Assembly: GCA_002794775.1 (NCBI GenBank)
Contig: NBAY01000087.1
Coordinates: 84,990 to 148,989 of the forward strand
Length of the DNA: 64,000 bases
Direction of reading: 5' to 3'
Source of the DNA: Porodaedalea pini
Lineage: Eukaryota; Basidiomycota; Agaricomycetes; Hymenochaetales; Hymenochaetaceae
In this document: piece by piece, positions 21,827 through 33,338 of the stretch
Position numbering within the stretch: the stretch's first letter is position 1
Layout of the letters: the number at the start of each line of letters is the position of its first letter
Position numbers and translations under genes: made by a program
The notes under the pieces: model-generated
The model's database searches: none
What the model was told of the DNA's origin: nothing
What the model saw: only the letters and a program-made list of their open reading frames with translations

Positions 21827-23849
21827 TCACTGGGGCCATTCGGTCACTCCTCGAGGGGTACCGCAGGCTGAACACGCCAAATGATTAGGAAGATTGTCAC
21901 TACGGCGCGTCGCGACGCGTCAGTAAATTATCAACGGAAATAGATTTTTGCTTACAGGGTGCACGCAAGACAAGACCATCCGACGTTAAAAGTGCCCTCG
22001 TCTTCAAACGAAGCCGTAGGCTTGTCTGCTGTGGAGCGTTGGGGTTGGGACAATACGAATACAGGTCCAGTCGAGGAACCAAGTTTTCTTCCGCCCGTCA
22101 TTCCTAATGTTTCTTTCTTCCGTGTGGCCATTTCTTCTTGGACGATACGACCAGGCCCATACAATTTTCTGGAGCCTTGTGAAGATCGGGACGGTCCAGC
22201 CATTGGTTGTGAAGACGGGGAAAGTTTACGAGGACGCTTAGCGGGTCTCACGTCATCAGCGCTCGCGTTCTTCGAAGGCGGAGGCACGACTGGATTAGAC
22301 GTCGAAGGAATGTCGCAGGCGACATCATCATCTAGAAGTTCAATGGCTCCAAATACGCTCGCGAATTTGATGTCGTTAGCGTCAATTCTGTCCTTCTGAT
22401 TAGATTTCGAGAGGAAGTTCCTCATGAACTGCTGTGAAGAATTGAGCTCGTCATCCTTCATGGTGCTTCGCATTGTTTCTCGACGACCTTCATCCGTTTC
22501 TGCAGGCTCCCAAGCATGCTCTTGATCCTCCGTGTCGCTTTCAGTGACGCTTTCCACATCCTCTGAAAGCTTCTGCTCCTCGGCCTTCACCGAATTGCCT
22601 TCCCATATAATTATGTTAAAGTTAATAAGGATGACAAAATTGAGTAATCACCTTTTAGAGCATTCATTCTTCTTTCAGCGGCCAATGCTCGTTCTTCCCG
22701 AGCGCGTTTGCTAAACAGATCGCACGATGCTTTAAGCAACTGCACGCGACGGATGGAATGCAATCTCTCACCTTCCTGCCTGTTTCCTGAATCCGGTACC
22801 TTTTATTTTCGCTTCTTCATCGCTGAGATCAGCATTCAGAGTCTGGCCTTCGCCTTTAAAAGCCCCCTTGGCTTTCACTCTAGTCCCAGGCTTACGCTTC
22901 CTCTCTACCTGCGCACCGGTTTGCCTAGACGGACCGGCGACGCGTCGCTGCACCCGTCTCCTTCGCCCAAGAGATTTCGGACGCGACCGGGTTTGTGCAC
23001 CTCCACACTGCCATCATAAGTATAGACCTAGGCATATAGATGAGAATTATGAGACATACGACATATTCGGGAAGATCATAGTCCTCTATTCCCTGACCTC
23101 CAATCCGAGCAGAGTCGGATATCCTTGTCCCGCTCGACCAGTAGCCTGCATCAAGAGTCAATAATTAAGTTTCAATTACTAGTTTTCATGTCCTACCGTC
23201 ACCAAAATATCCCCTTTCTTGAAGAGCCCTGACTTCTATTCGAAGCAGGCCCCAAAGTCTCTGGAAATCGCGGCCATGGTTCATATGCTGCATATAATGT
23301 GTTCAGGAAACGGGTAAGTTGAGAGCGTGTCAGTTATCTTACCTTTATGTGCGCAAGCTAACGACGCAGTTTCAGCGTGAGCTCGGCTTCAGGCAGTGAA
23401 GCGGCTGGAAAAATGCTAACCTCGTGACAGAGCGTACTCAACAGCCACGGGATTGACACAAATGTACCGTCAGGGCGGCGAAGGACGAGTTCTGCAATCC
23501 AATGTGTATTCAAGTTAGTTTAAAAGTTGGCGCAATCACTCACCGACCGTCACTCCATTATTCCAATTGCGTCCGGCGAACACTCGGTTGTACTCATACT
23601 TGAACACCTCATAAATGACACGACTTTTAAAACCCGAGCAATGAAACAGTGGTGCACCTCTTCGAAGCTATTCACCGCAAAACCGTGACTCTTCATGATT
23701 GGTCTTACCTGCGCCGCAAGAGCACGCAAAAGCTGGCGCGCGTCTTCCTCTGAGTAAGGTTCTGGGACATCGGGCGCAGGCAGAGCAGTGATGAAGTTTA
23801 TGTGCTTGTTAGGATGTGACTCGCGCTCGTTGAAGCGGTTATGTACCAT
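21827..23849 (-). CDS. wss1: Wss1-like WLM-domain metalloprotease
   Basis: Ten exons encode 509 aa: 23849-23658, 23607-23544, 23491-23421, 23357-23343, 23287-23197, 23145-23060, 23007-22772, 22710-22652, 22598-21956, 21899-21827; every phase closes. The WLM domain opens the protein (about residues 1-165), with FAGRNWNNGVTV, RRPDGTFVSIPWLLSTLCHE and the zinc site HELAHIKHMNH (HExxHxxxxxH). After it come GYWSSG, a basic linker, an acidic Ser-rich region, and a C-terminal RanBP2-type zinc finger (WSCLACTL ... HLACSACGT). Wss1 cleaves proteins crosslinked to DNA and acts with SUMO and Cdc48. The HELAH...H motif is spread over three exons, the middle one 15 nt. The start at 23849 gives MVHNRFNE, the usual WLM beginning. 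It is divergent from phosphofructokinase. Confidence 0.88.
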
Positions 23850-24039
23850 TGCTAACGAACGTCGTGGTCGTATTCGACGTCGAGCGACGCGGACGCGTGA
23901 TCGTGGATACCAGCTAAAGACGCGCCCAACGCGGCGATCTTCAGTACGAATTAGGATCGTCTCCTTAAATCCTGCCGCAACGCTGACAACTTGCGGCCAT
24001 CTCGCACTTGCCTTCGTACTACTACCACTAACGTGATCG
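23850..24039. promoter_or_regulatory. 190-bp divergent promoter between Wss1-like gene and phosphofructokinase
   Basis: Start codons of the two genes lie 190 bp apart on opposite strands, so this segment must drive both. It is GC-rich with CGTCG and CGACG runs and no TATA box that I can see. Shared regulation is possible but not shown. Confidence 0.5.
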
Positions 24040-26979
24040 ATGTCCAGAGCAAAGCCCAAGATCGCAATTTTGACGTCCGGTGGCGACAGCGCCGGCATGA
24101 ACGCATTCGTGCGCTCTGTCGTGAAATATGGAATCATCCGGTGCGCCCTCTTAGTAGCGAATGTCTACTGAAAGGATGCTGATATATTTGTATGAAGAGG
24201 ATGTGAGACATACGTTGTTCGTGAAGGATATGAGGGTCTTGTCCGGGGCAACCTCGACGCGCCGAAACGCAAAGTTGCTTTCGACGCGAACAAAAGTCCG
24301 CATGACCTCGACGGCGTTGCAGAAGACAAGCTCATCAACAATCTTCGTTTTGGTGACGGAAATCTACTCAAGGAAGGAGAAGGAGATGCTGTTGATCATC
24401 CTGGAAGCAGGAGCTTGAAAGGTCGCTACATCATTCGAGTCGGTTGGGACGATGTTCGTGGCTGGTTTGCTGAGGTGCGTAGGCCTTGCAGATAAAGTCT
24501 CAGAAGCCTAACTGGTATTTGACTATAGGGAGGAACCCTGATTGGTACTGCACGTTCAAATTCTTTCCGCACGAAAGAGGGACGTCTTGCCGCAGCGAAC
24601 AATTTGATCATCGAAGGAATCGACTCGCTGGTTGTATGTGGCGGTGATGGCTCTTTGACCGGAGCAGATGTCTTCAGATCTGAGTGGCCAAGCCTCGTCG
24701 CTGAGCTGCATACTTCAGGCCAGATATCCGAAGAACAAGCTCAGCTGCATTCTCACTTAAAGATCGTTGGCACGGTTGGCTCAATCGACAATGACATGTC
24801 CATGACGGACATTACTATCGGCGCATTCACGGCGCTTCATCGCATCTGCGAAGCCATTGACAACATAAACTCCACGGCTTTCTCGCACTCTCGTGCGTTC
24901 GTTGTCGAAGTCATGGGGCGCCACTGTGGTTGGCTTGCGCTTATGGCGGGAGTGAGCGCGGGTGCGGACTTCATCTTTATCCCCGAGCGACCGCCACAGG
25001 CACATCCATGGGAGGATGAGATGTGCGAGAGTATCCAGAATGTCAGTGCTCAACTGCTAATGCTAATATAAATGTACGATCTGATCTTATCCCTCGTAGC
25101 ACCGTGAAATCGGCAAGCGCAAGACGATCGTTATCGTCGCGGAGGGCGCGCATGATGCCAACCTCAACCCAATTCGTGCAGACTATGTTAAACAGGTTCT
25201 GACGGAGAGACTGGGACTTGACACTCGGGTTACCTGTTTAGGACACACCCAACGAGGTGGCCGCCCTTGTGCATACGACCGTATTCTGGTATGTAGAAAC
25301 TCTGTGAAACGGCTCAATCTAATTCGCATATAGCCAAGTATGCAAGGCGTTGAAGCCGTGGATGCACTCCTTGAGTCAACCCCTGAGACGCCATCGTATA
25401 TGATCGGTATCCACGAGAACAAGATTCACCGCGTACCCCTGGTGGAAGCCGTTGCCCAAGTGTGTACTCTTCCCCCATCCATTGCACAATGTTGACAATG
25501 CTTCCAAGACTCGCGCTGTCGCGACAGCCATCGGCGAAAAGGACTTTGAAAAAGCGATGTCGTATCGGGATCCCGAATTCTGCGAGAGTTTAGAAGGCTT
25601 TGTGGCCGTCTCTGCTCTAGATCATACTAAGAAGCTGCCTAAAGGACAGGTATTTTATTTATTTTCGCGGTATCATTTGTCTTTACTAACTCACATCTAG
25701 AGAATGCGTGTAGCAATTATCCAGTAAGGCATAGCCTCCGAACTTGATATTCAGAGTCTAATTGTAAATCAGCATGGGTGCTCCAGCGGGTGGAATGAAT
25801 GCCGCCACGCGTGCAGCAGCACGTTACTGCTTGCGTCGTGGGCATAAGCCAATTGCAATCTACAACGGATTTCGCGGCCTCCTCGAAGACAACATCGATG
25901 AGCTTTCTTGGTTGCGAGTAGACAATTGGATGACGCGCGGCGGCTCCGAGCTTGGAACGAACCGGACGCTCCCAGACATCGACCTCGGCGCCGTCGCCTC
26001 GCAATTTCAGAAGTACCACTTCGACGCGTTCTTCCTCATCGGCGGGTTTGAGGCGTTTAGATCACTTGAGATCCTAGACACCGCGCGGCAACACTACCCG
26101 GCGTTCCATATTCCGATGGTCTGCGTTCCCGCCACAATCTCGAACAACGTACCCGTGACGGAGTTTAGTCTCGGCAGTGACACGAGCCTCAACGCACTTG
26201 TGGATGCGTGCGATGCAATCAAGCAAAGTGCGTCTGCGAGTCGGAACCGCGTATTTGTCGTGGAGACACAAGGTGGCAAATGTGGTTACATCGCCACGAT
26301 GGGCGCGTTGGCCGTGAGTTACGGGCTTCTTGTGAATAATAGTGATTATTGACCTAACTTTCCTTGCAGACAGGTGCTGTGTGCTTTTACACACCTGAAG
26401 AGGGCATCACGCTGGATGGCCTGCGCAAAGATCTCGAGTTTCTGAAGCTTCGATACAGTCTGGACATGAAGGGGAAGTCCGAAGGACGACTTATTCTGAG
26501 GTAGGTCTATCCTTTGAGCTCGTTTGTTATCTCGTCACTCACACACGCATCATTTGCTACTCAGAAATGAGGCAGCCTCAAACGTCTTTACAACCGATTT
26601 CATTCAGAAGATGCTACAAGAAGAGGGTGCACCTCTGTTCGACTCGCGTAGCGCCTCGCTTGGGCACACGCTTCAAGGTGGGATCCCTTCCCCAATGGAC
26701 CGTGCGCGTGCAGTGCGCCTCTCGTTGAAGTGCATGGCGTTTCTTGAGCGGTACCACGAGGAGATCCGCGCGCTGCCGGAGCTGAAGCGGCGCGCGTCGG
26801 ACGCGAGCGCGGCAGTAATTACGATCCAGAGCTCGCGCGTCGAATTCACTCCTGTGAGGGATATGGTTGCGCATGCAGATATGAAGAATCGCCGTGGTAA
26901 GCATTCGTGGTGGGAGGAACTTAAACCGATGGTTTCGATGCTAGGTGGGCGATCTGCGCTCGTTGACGAGTCCGCGTAA
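24040..26979 (+). CDS. pfk1: ATP-dependent 6-phosphofructokinase
   Basis: Ten exons (24040-24140, 24198-24474, 24529-25041, 25100-25288, 25334-25459, 25509-25649, 25701-25723, 25773-26313, 26370-26500, 26565-26979) encode 818 aa in perfect phase. The N-terminal half is catalytic: [13 protein letters not shown] (ATP/Gly loop), [32 protein letters not shown] (the D of TxDxD-type catalytic loop), MGRHCGWLA and [14 protein letters not shown]. The C-terminal half repeats the fold ([38 protein letters not shown]), as in eukaryotic duplicated Pfk, where it binds effectors such as fructose-2,6-bisphosphate. The enzyme phosphorylates fructose-6-phosphate in cytosolic glycolysis. The catalytic loop reads TVGSIDNDM, where most family members have TxxxIDND with the aspartates; this is intact. 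Start at 24040 gives [13 protein letters not shown]. Confidence 0.95.
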
Positions 26980-27219
26980 TAGATCGGCAAACGCGTTAGA
27001 ACAAACGTAAAGAATTATCGCTTAGAAATGTATCATGTACCATATGCATCGACGCCAACCACAGTAACTTCAAAACTGCAAAAAAAGGAGGTTTTCTACA
27101 GATCACTCGAAATCCAGCTATTAATTATAATTTGCAAAGTTTCTGTCTATCGAAACTCGGAGGGTATACATGTCCGAGTGTTCCTGCAGCTGAGCGAGCT
27201 GTATTATGTATCATTTACT

Positions 27220-29009
27220 TTACATTATCATGCAGGACGTCTTCCGCTTCATCTTATGCGATGGACGCTGATTGGAACTAATCGGCGGCTGACCTTGAGG
27301 CGACGCATATTGTTGTTCCTGTTGCTGTTGAGCATACTGTTGCTGCTGCATATAATGTGCGTATCGAGGATCGCGTGGGTCGTATGGCGGCTCCTGCTGT
27401 CGGCGGCGTCCTGCATTCTCCCGCTCGCGACGCGCATACATCTCCTGCGCGTGTGCATCTTCTTCTGCCTGTAGCTGACGGGCGAGTTCTTGGCTTTTTG
27501 AAGGTAGAAAGATACGATGATTAGTTCAGAAAGTTCGGGCGAATGAGAGTGGGGACTCAACTCACTCAGCAGGATCAAATTCCGCAAACGCTCCAGGATC
27601 CATCGCGCTTTCCGTGGCGCCAGCAAAGTCGCCACCCACGGGACTCGAGCGCCGGAATTCAGCATCCACAAACGTGGATGCGCCGCCTTCGACGTCCTCG
27701 AGGCGTTCCCAGACCACGGATGGCTCGTTGTAGAACACGTAGTCCGTAACGAGGCTGTACAGTGCGGGGTCAGCGTCGTTTGGAGAGTCGGCGCGGCGGT
27801 GGAGGACGGAGAGGTGTGAGTTGCGGAAGAGGGCGACTAGGGAACCTGGTTGAATTGTTGACGCGAGGGTGAAGAGACCTAGATATGTACCTGTGAGACG
27901 TAGAGTACAGACATGGAATGGAAGGCTGACCGTGGTACGTCAATTGAGAGCTGCTAGAGTCCAGGAAGTTCCGGACAACATGGGCTAGAGAAAATTGGAG
28001 AAAATGGGGAAACTATGATTAATATCAACATATACTGAACCAACATATTTCTACGTACCATCCTCGACCTTCTTCCTATCCGCCGCAGACCAGTGGTCAC
28101 TCACATGCATATGGCCCGTCGATGTCCCGGCCGAGCTCGGGCCAGGAGCATTCTCATCGATGACAAATTGGCCCTTGGACAACGTATCTGCCTCAACGAT
28201 GAGGTTCACCGACGTGTCGTAGTCCTCTGCAACCGAGAGAACATTGTGTTCCGCGCTCGTTGGGTCGACGAGCCAGCCATGCACAAGCGGGATGCCTGCC
28301 TGCTCAAAGAGTTTCAGCGCGCCGCCTTCCCCTGCAGGCCTGAATGATGTCGGAGAAGTGAAGAGTGGGTTAAGGTCCATGCCCTCTAATTAAAAACAGA
28401 ATCTTCAGTCCGAGAAGCTGCTGGGTGAGTAGCGTGGCGCGTACTCTGAGTTAATGGCATCATAGTCAGCGCCGCGGACAGGTCGACATCCGGCGATGCT
28501 CGCAGCAGGTACTCTCCAACAAGCTGAGCAAGAATGTCGTACGACACCGACGTGCGTTCGGGCGGGAGGATCTCAATATCGCCACGCAGAATGAGGATAT
28601 TGCCTGTGCATTCTTGCTAACGTCAGACTTCATCCGGGCAAGAACCAGGGCGGGGCATAGCCTTACATATCGCGATGAAAGAGCACGGCCTGTATGTAGA
28701 CAAGGACATATTAGATGCCATCATGTATGAAACAGCCAATGTTGGAACAATTAAGGCGCACCCGTTGTAATTCTGTGTAACAATCTTCTTTGGCTGTGCG
28801 TTGAAGGATATTTCCTTGAGAAACCACACGCCTTCGCGCGAGTCCTGGAGCGCCTGTGCATTCGCAGCCTTCGCTCTTTCCAGTTCCGTTGTATCTTGTT
28901 CTTGTTCTTGTTCTGTATTTGTGGGTATATTTGGCGTTGCAAAGTCTTGTGGTCGACCCGGATGCACCGCTGCGGATTCGGGTATGATGGGCTGCAATTC
29001 GTCTGTCAT
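27220..29009 (-). CDS. MINDY-type ubiquitin carboxyl-terminal hydrolase
   Basis: Exons 29009-28762, 28689-28667 (23 nt), 28603-28445, 28385-28059, 27984-27931, 27890-27566 and 27493-27220 encode 469 aa. The MINDY (formerly DUF544/FAM63) catalytic domain starts near residue 60: VWFLKEISF, TQNYNGPCSFIAICN with the catalytic Cys in GPCSF, ILILRGDIEILPPER, LTQKGMDLNPLFTS, IPLVHGWLVDP, LTYHGTYLGLFTLA and FRNSHLSVLHRR, where the His is the likely catalytic partner. The family trims Lys48-linked ubiquitin chains. The last 90 residues are Gln/Arg-rich and helical (RQLQAEEDAHAQEMYARRER), and the protein ends in CMIM, a good CAAX prenylation signal preceded by lysines. Q before the Cys (TQNYNGPC) would supply the oxyanion residue. 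It is convergent with phosphofructokinase, 240 bp away. Confidence 0.9.
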
Positions 29010-30521
29010 TCTCTTATGACTATTTTGCAGACAGAGATATCAAGAAGAGTATTAGCAGAAGCAGAATAAAGTGGTATGGTCGTCTAGTGCATCGGAGTAG
29101 TCGAGTATAACTTTGGCGTAATCTTAAATCTGTCACTGTGTCAGTCGCCATCGGTGTTGAGTACGGGTAATCGACAACGGTAGCATGTTCTCACGGTCAT
29201 AACAAGTGCAAATTTGACTGACGACCTGATAAAGGACTCCGCCATGAAAGCACATTAACATCGCTGTTTGTAATACAGAGATTTCTCAACAAAAGCAGGG
29301 AAAAGCTATGCAATGATTTGAGGCCCAGCCTCACTCCCTAATGTCTTATTTTATCTTATTCTGTGCTGAGCTATGTTACAAGCTTCCTGTAGTGAATTGG
29401 AGTGAAAAGTCCGGCTCCTCCAGATCTATCGTCGCTTTGCTTTCCTCCAGCCCTCTTTGCTGAACACCCAATGATAAAAAGTTTCCTGTGCATACCTGTG
29501 TTGATCGAGTTGAAGCTATATATGACCGATTTATAGACTGGAAATGAAAAGCATGGGACCATGACGCACGCCTTCTCTTCGACCATTGTTGTACAAAAAC
29601 TGAAAGTGAATTAATGCAAATCACTCATCCTAAGCTCGATAGACTTAGTTCCATGGCTTACATAGTCCCTTTCCTCGAACCTTGTTGAGCAATAAAAGTA
29701 AAGAAGAAAAAAGACTTTTATTTCGGCATACTCGAGTTCGCTGCTTCTCGCGCCTCTTAGAATGAAATCCGTGATAGTTCCGCAGCATCATCGATAAGTC
29801 TCTTTTAATCGCCATGAGTTTCTTTTCACGCCACTACCCACATAAACCAGAGAAGAGAGAAAAACAGCTAGAGAGCAATAGACCCGGGCCGTCAAAGCAG
29901 CCTGAGAGGTCGCGGTCGAGTTGATGATACTTCTTCCATCCTGAAGCAAGTCGGAGAAAAATAAGAATTAAAATCCTTAGAGCAGTGAGCATTGGCTGCC
30001 ATTTAATCGCCTTCTAGAAGATGATTCTTTTAAGGACAAAGAGTAGCAAAGAGCGTCGAGTGATTTCGGGATTTACCTTTTTTAGATCGACATACAAACC
30101 GACCCTGGACGTCTATAGAGGTCGGCCGCTAACGACATGGCGGTGTACACTGCCCGCCCAGCTAATAAGAAGAGGGAAGAGGGCATATCACCAACGGCTC
30201 CTTCCATATCTCTCCTTTTCCTATCCCCACCACTGCTCCCTATCGTATACAACGGCGCCGACGAACTTCGTCTCCTTCCACCACACTCACCCCGTGAGGT
30301 GCAACTACCATCGCGACTACCCGAGCTAGCGACCATCACGGTATCAGGAGTGCCTAAGAGCAAATCACCGCTATTCACCAGAGGCGGGTAACCAGGAGCC
30401 GTGCGGGAGATCAGGCTAATTTGCGTCGGACGCGTCTGAGTCTGCCCGCCGACCTTTATCTCATCTGCTTGCCACCAGCCCGTTAAGCATCCGCCTACTA
30501 CTCTGCTAGGGAAAACGCGAC
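29010..30521. other. Divergent intergenic region, 1.5 kb, no gene seen
   Basis: This separates the MINDY gene (minus) from the metacaspase gene (plus) and must hold both promoters. Short open frames at 29371-29624 and 30021-30391 overlap each other on both strands and lack conserved motifs. A-rich and T-rich stretches around 29690-29840 and a pyrimidine-rich run before 30300 are visible. Confidence 0.4.
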
Positions 30522-33338
30522 ATGGCCGTCAAATGCGCGCTTTCCGCTAAGCAGGCTCTTATGCATCTCGGTCGTGCAGCGTCGCTTCCGCCCAGCATCC
30601 ACAGTAGCTCAAAGCCCAACAAGTTTGCGCTGCTCATCGGCTGCCAGTATAAGGACAGCAAGCATCATGCTGAGCTGTTTGCGCCTCATAGGGACGTATT
30701 TAAATTCAAAACCCTGCTCATCAGTGCGTGTCGCAATGTTCTCTCCTCTCACCAGGTGTCTGATTTGCCAACGCACGACTTTTAGAGGTGTACCATTATG
30801 AGGAGGCAAATATTACTGTCCTGCTCGACGATGGCAAGCATGAACCGCCGACAAAAGCGAACATCGTACGTCTGATAGTTGAGCCAAAAGCTGGGGTCGT
30901 AACTAATCTCTCGGATCTAGGTGAAAGCAATGAAGAAGCTCGTGGAGGGCACGAAGGCCACAGACCAGCTCTTCCTCCACTGTGCGTACTTTCACCTCAT
31001 CTATGGAACTGGTTGTCTGACATTCGTGCACTTTTCAGTTTCTGGGCATGGCAACCAGACCCCTTGCGAGCCGGACGACAAGACCGAACCAGATGGCATG
31101 GATGAAGGTCTGTCCAGACACAAATAAAATGTTAGTTAATTTTTGCAGCTCGGTGCTGATATGATGGATGCCCAGCTATCGTTCCTTGCGATGCGACTGA
31201 CGACAAGGAAACGTGGATCATCGACAACGTACGTGCCGTACGTACGGCTTTCTGATGCCAACTCAATAACTCTTTATTCTAGGATATGAACAAGTTGCTC
31301 GTGCGCAAGATCCCTGTGGATGCACAGCTCATCGTGAGTAGACGTGTCATATCTCAAACGGAAGGTCGTTGCTGAGGGTTTTCTGTAGGCGCTTTTCGAC
31401 ATGTGCCACTCTGGTACGGCTCTGGGTGGGTGTTTCATCCGTCTCTTGAGGCTTTTCAGCCTGTTTACTCCTGTTGCCCATGTAGACTTGAAACATTATT
31501 ACACCGACCAAGGCGTGATCCACGTATGCAAGCGGACATCGCATGACAAAGTAGAAAACGAGTCGCGCAAACTCAACCAGCTCCCGGGGCAGCTGACAAC
31601 CGCGGCATCAGACAGCCAGGGCAACGCGACGAGACAGAGAGTACGGCAGTACTCATTTACGTCGCGCAAGGACACGGTGCACTGTGAGCTCTCTGAGGGA
31701 TCAGAAGGCAGTGCGGTGCAGAGGGCGGATACCGATGCTAGGCAAGGAACGGACAGCCAGCCAGCGCTGGGTCCTGAGCAAGAGCAGGCGGCGTTCGTGC
31801 CTGAGAGGCCCATCAGGCAAAGTTCGGCACCGCATCCGTCGATTGAGATCGACGGGCCCGCCGAGGGGGAAAGAGCGCGAAGGCACTCCGATCTGCTTCC
31901 GCGTCGGTGCAAAGACGGCTGTCTCTCGACATTGCATTTGACCTGGCTGCCACTGCTATTTAGAAGAGGATTCAGCAAGCCGGGGCAAGGCGCCGACGAG
32001 AAGATTAGCAGCAACGAAGACGGATACAGTCTGCCCCCGCGCGTGTCGACGTCGACGTCCATCACACCGCTCATCACTCCCGCTTCCTCCCCCTCTCCCG
32101 TCGCTCTGGCTCCTGGAGTTAGGCGTCCGATGCGACGCTCGAAATCCATCGCGCCGGTCGTCGCCCCCGTTGCACAGCTCGCCAGGATGCGTCCTGACCG
32201 ACGTTCGACGCCTGCAGTAGGCGCCGCAGGCCTCGATTCCATCGATGAGGATCACGAGGCTCCATCGAGCTCTTCTACAGTGGAGAACTCTGACCTGATT
32301 CTAGGGATTGAACGTACCATGTCCCCGACTGAGCTAGATCGGCCGCCTTCACTACACGGGTACGCTACTAATGGAACAGTCGCAGAGACTTCTGTGAAAA
32401 AGAAGCAGAGCTCAAGCCCAATGCTCCAGAACAGGGTCAATTGCAAGGACTCGCTGCCAGGGAAAAAGCGCACACATGGACAAGTGGTAAGTCTTGGAAA
32501 CTAAAGCTATAGCTTTGACTGGTTCGTTAATCTAACGGCCCCATCGTCTAGATCACGATTGCAGTGGCGCACGACGAGCAGCTGTCGTGGGAGACGTCGA
32601 AAGGAAGTCTGACATCTGTAAGTTGCTGCTTTCTTCCACCAAGCGTGCCATAATCAGCGGCTCACCTTTTTTATCATTGCAGGCGCTGGTTGAGATCTTA
32701 GGTAAGTACTAGTGTCAGATATATCTACTGGGAGCCTCCCATTCACACAGAGCCAACAGAGAAAGATGCACACCCGACGTACAGAAACCTCAAGAACGCA
32801 CTTCAGTCAGTCCTCATTTTCTTCTCTTGAATGAGATGATTGGGTTGTCTTTATGTTAATTGGGATGAACTACGCAGGATTGTCTTGAATGAGGTTTCAG
32901 ACGACTTCCGTCGATTTTTGACCCACGAGAAGAAGAAGGTGTACATGAAGATAAGGCGAAACGGGAACCAGAAGAAAGTGCCGCTGCAGCGCTCGGCGTC
33001 CGCATCGCGCCAGGGCTCGACAAGGTCATGGAAGTCGGGCGATGACGTCGGGCAGGACTTGTTTAAAGCGCTAGAACTGGCGATACCGAATCTGAAGGAG
33101 ATGGACCAGACGGTGGAGCAAGCGAATGGTGGGCCTATTCAGGAGCCTATGGTTCGTGAAGTGTTTCTCTTTCTTTTTTCGTGCGTTGTGAGGTAATTCG
33201 AGATACTGACATGTTCTTTTTGAATAGTTCGGAGCGGAGATCTGTATCGTGAGTATCTAATATCTGCTTCGATTCATTTGTCTGCGCTAATAGTCATGCA
33301 ACCTGCAGGACCTGCACAACGAGCGATTCAACCCATGA
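30522..33338 (+). CDS. Metacaspase (caspase-fold Arg/Lys-specific cysteine protease)
   Basis: Fourteen exons close in phase to 672 aa: 30522-30723, 30786-30865, 30921-30981, 31039-31107, 31176-31228, 31283-31333, 31389-31425, 31486-32486, 32552-32617, 32683-32701, 32751-32805, 32878-33151, 33228-33248, 33309-33338. The p20 region reads KFALLIGCQYKD, VYHYEEANITVLLDDG, then the catalytic His in FLHFSGHGNQT, IVPCDATD, and the catalytic Cys in ALFDMCHSGTALD. After LKHYYTDQ comes a Ser/Thr/Pro-rich insert of about 320 residues on exon 8, and then the p10-like core (ITIAVAHDEQLSWE, ALVEILE, FGAEICIDL). Fungal metacaspases are Ca2+-dependent proteases linked to proteostasis and cell death. The usual Pro/Gln-rich N-terminal prodomain is nearly absent; the insert sits in the p20-p10 linker. 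A 19-nt exon is supported only by frame closure. Confidence 0.87.
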
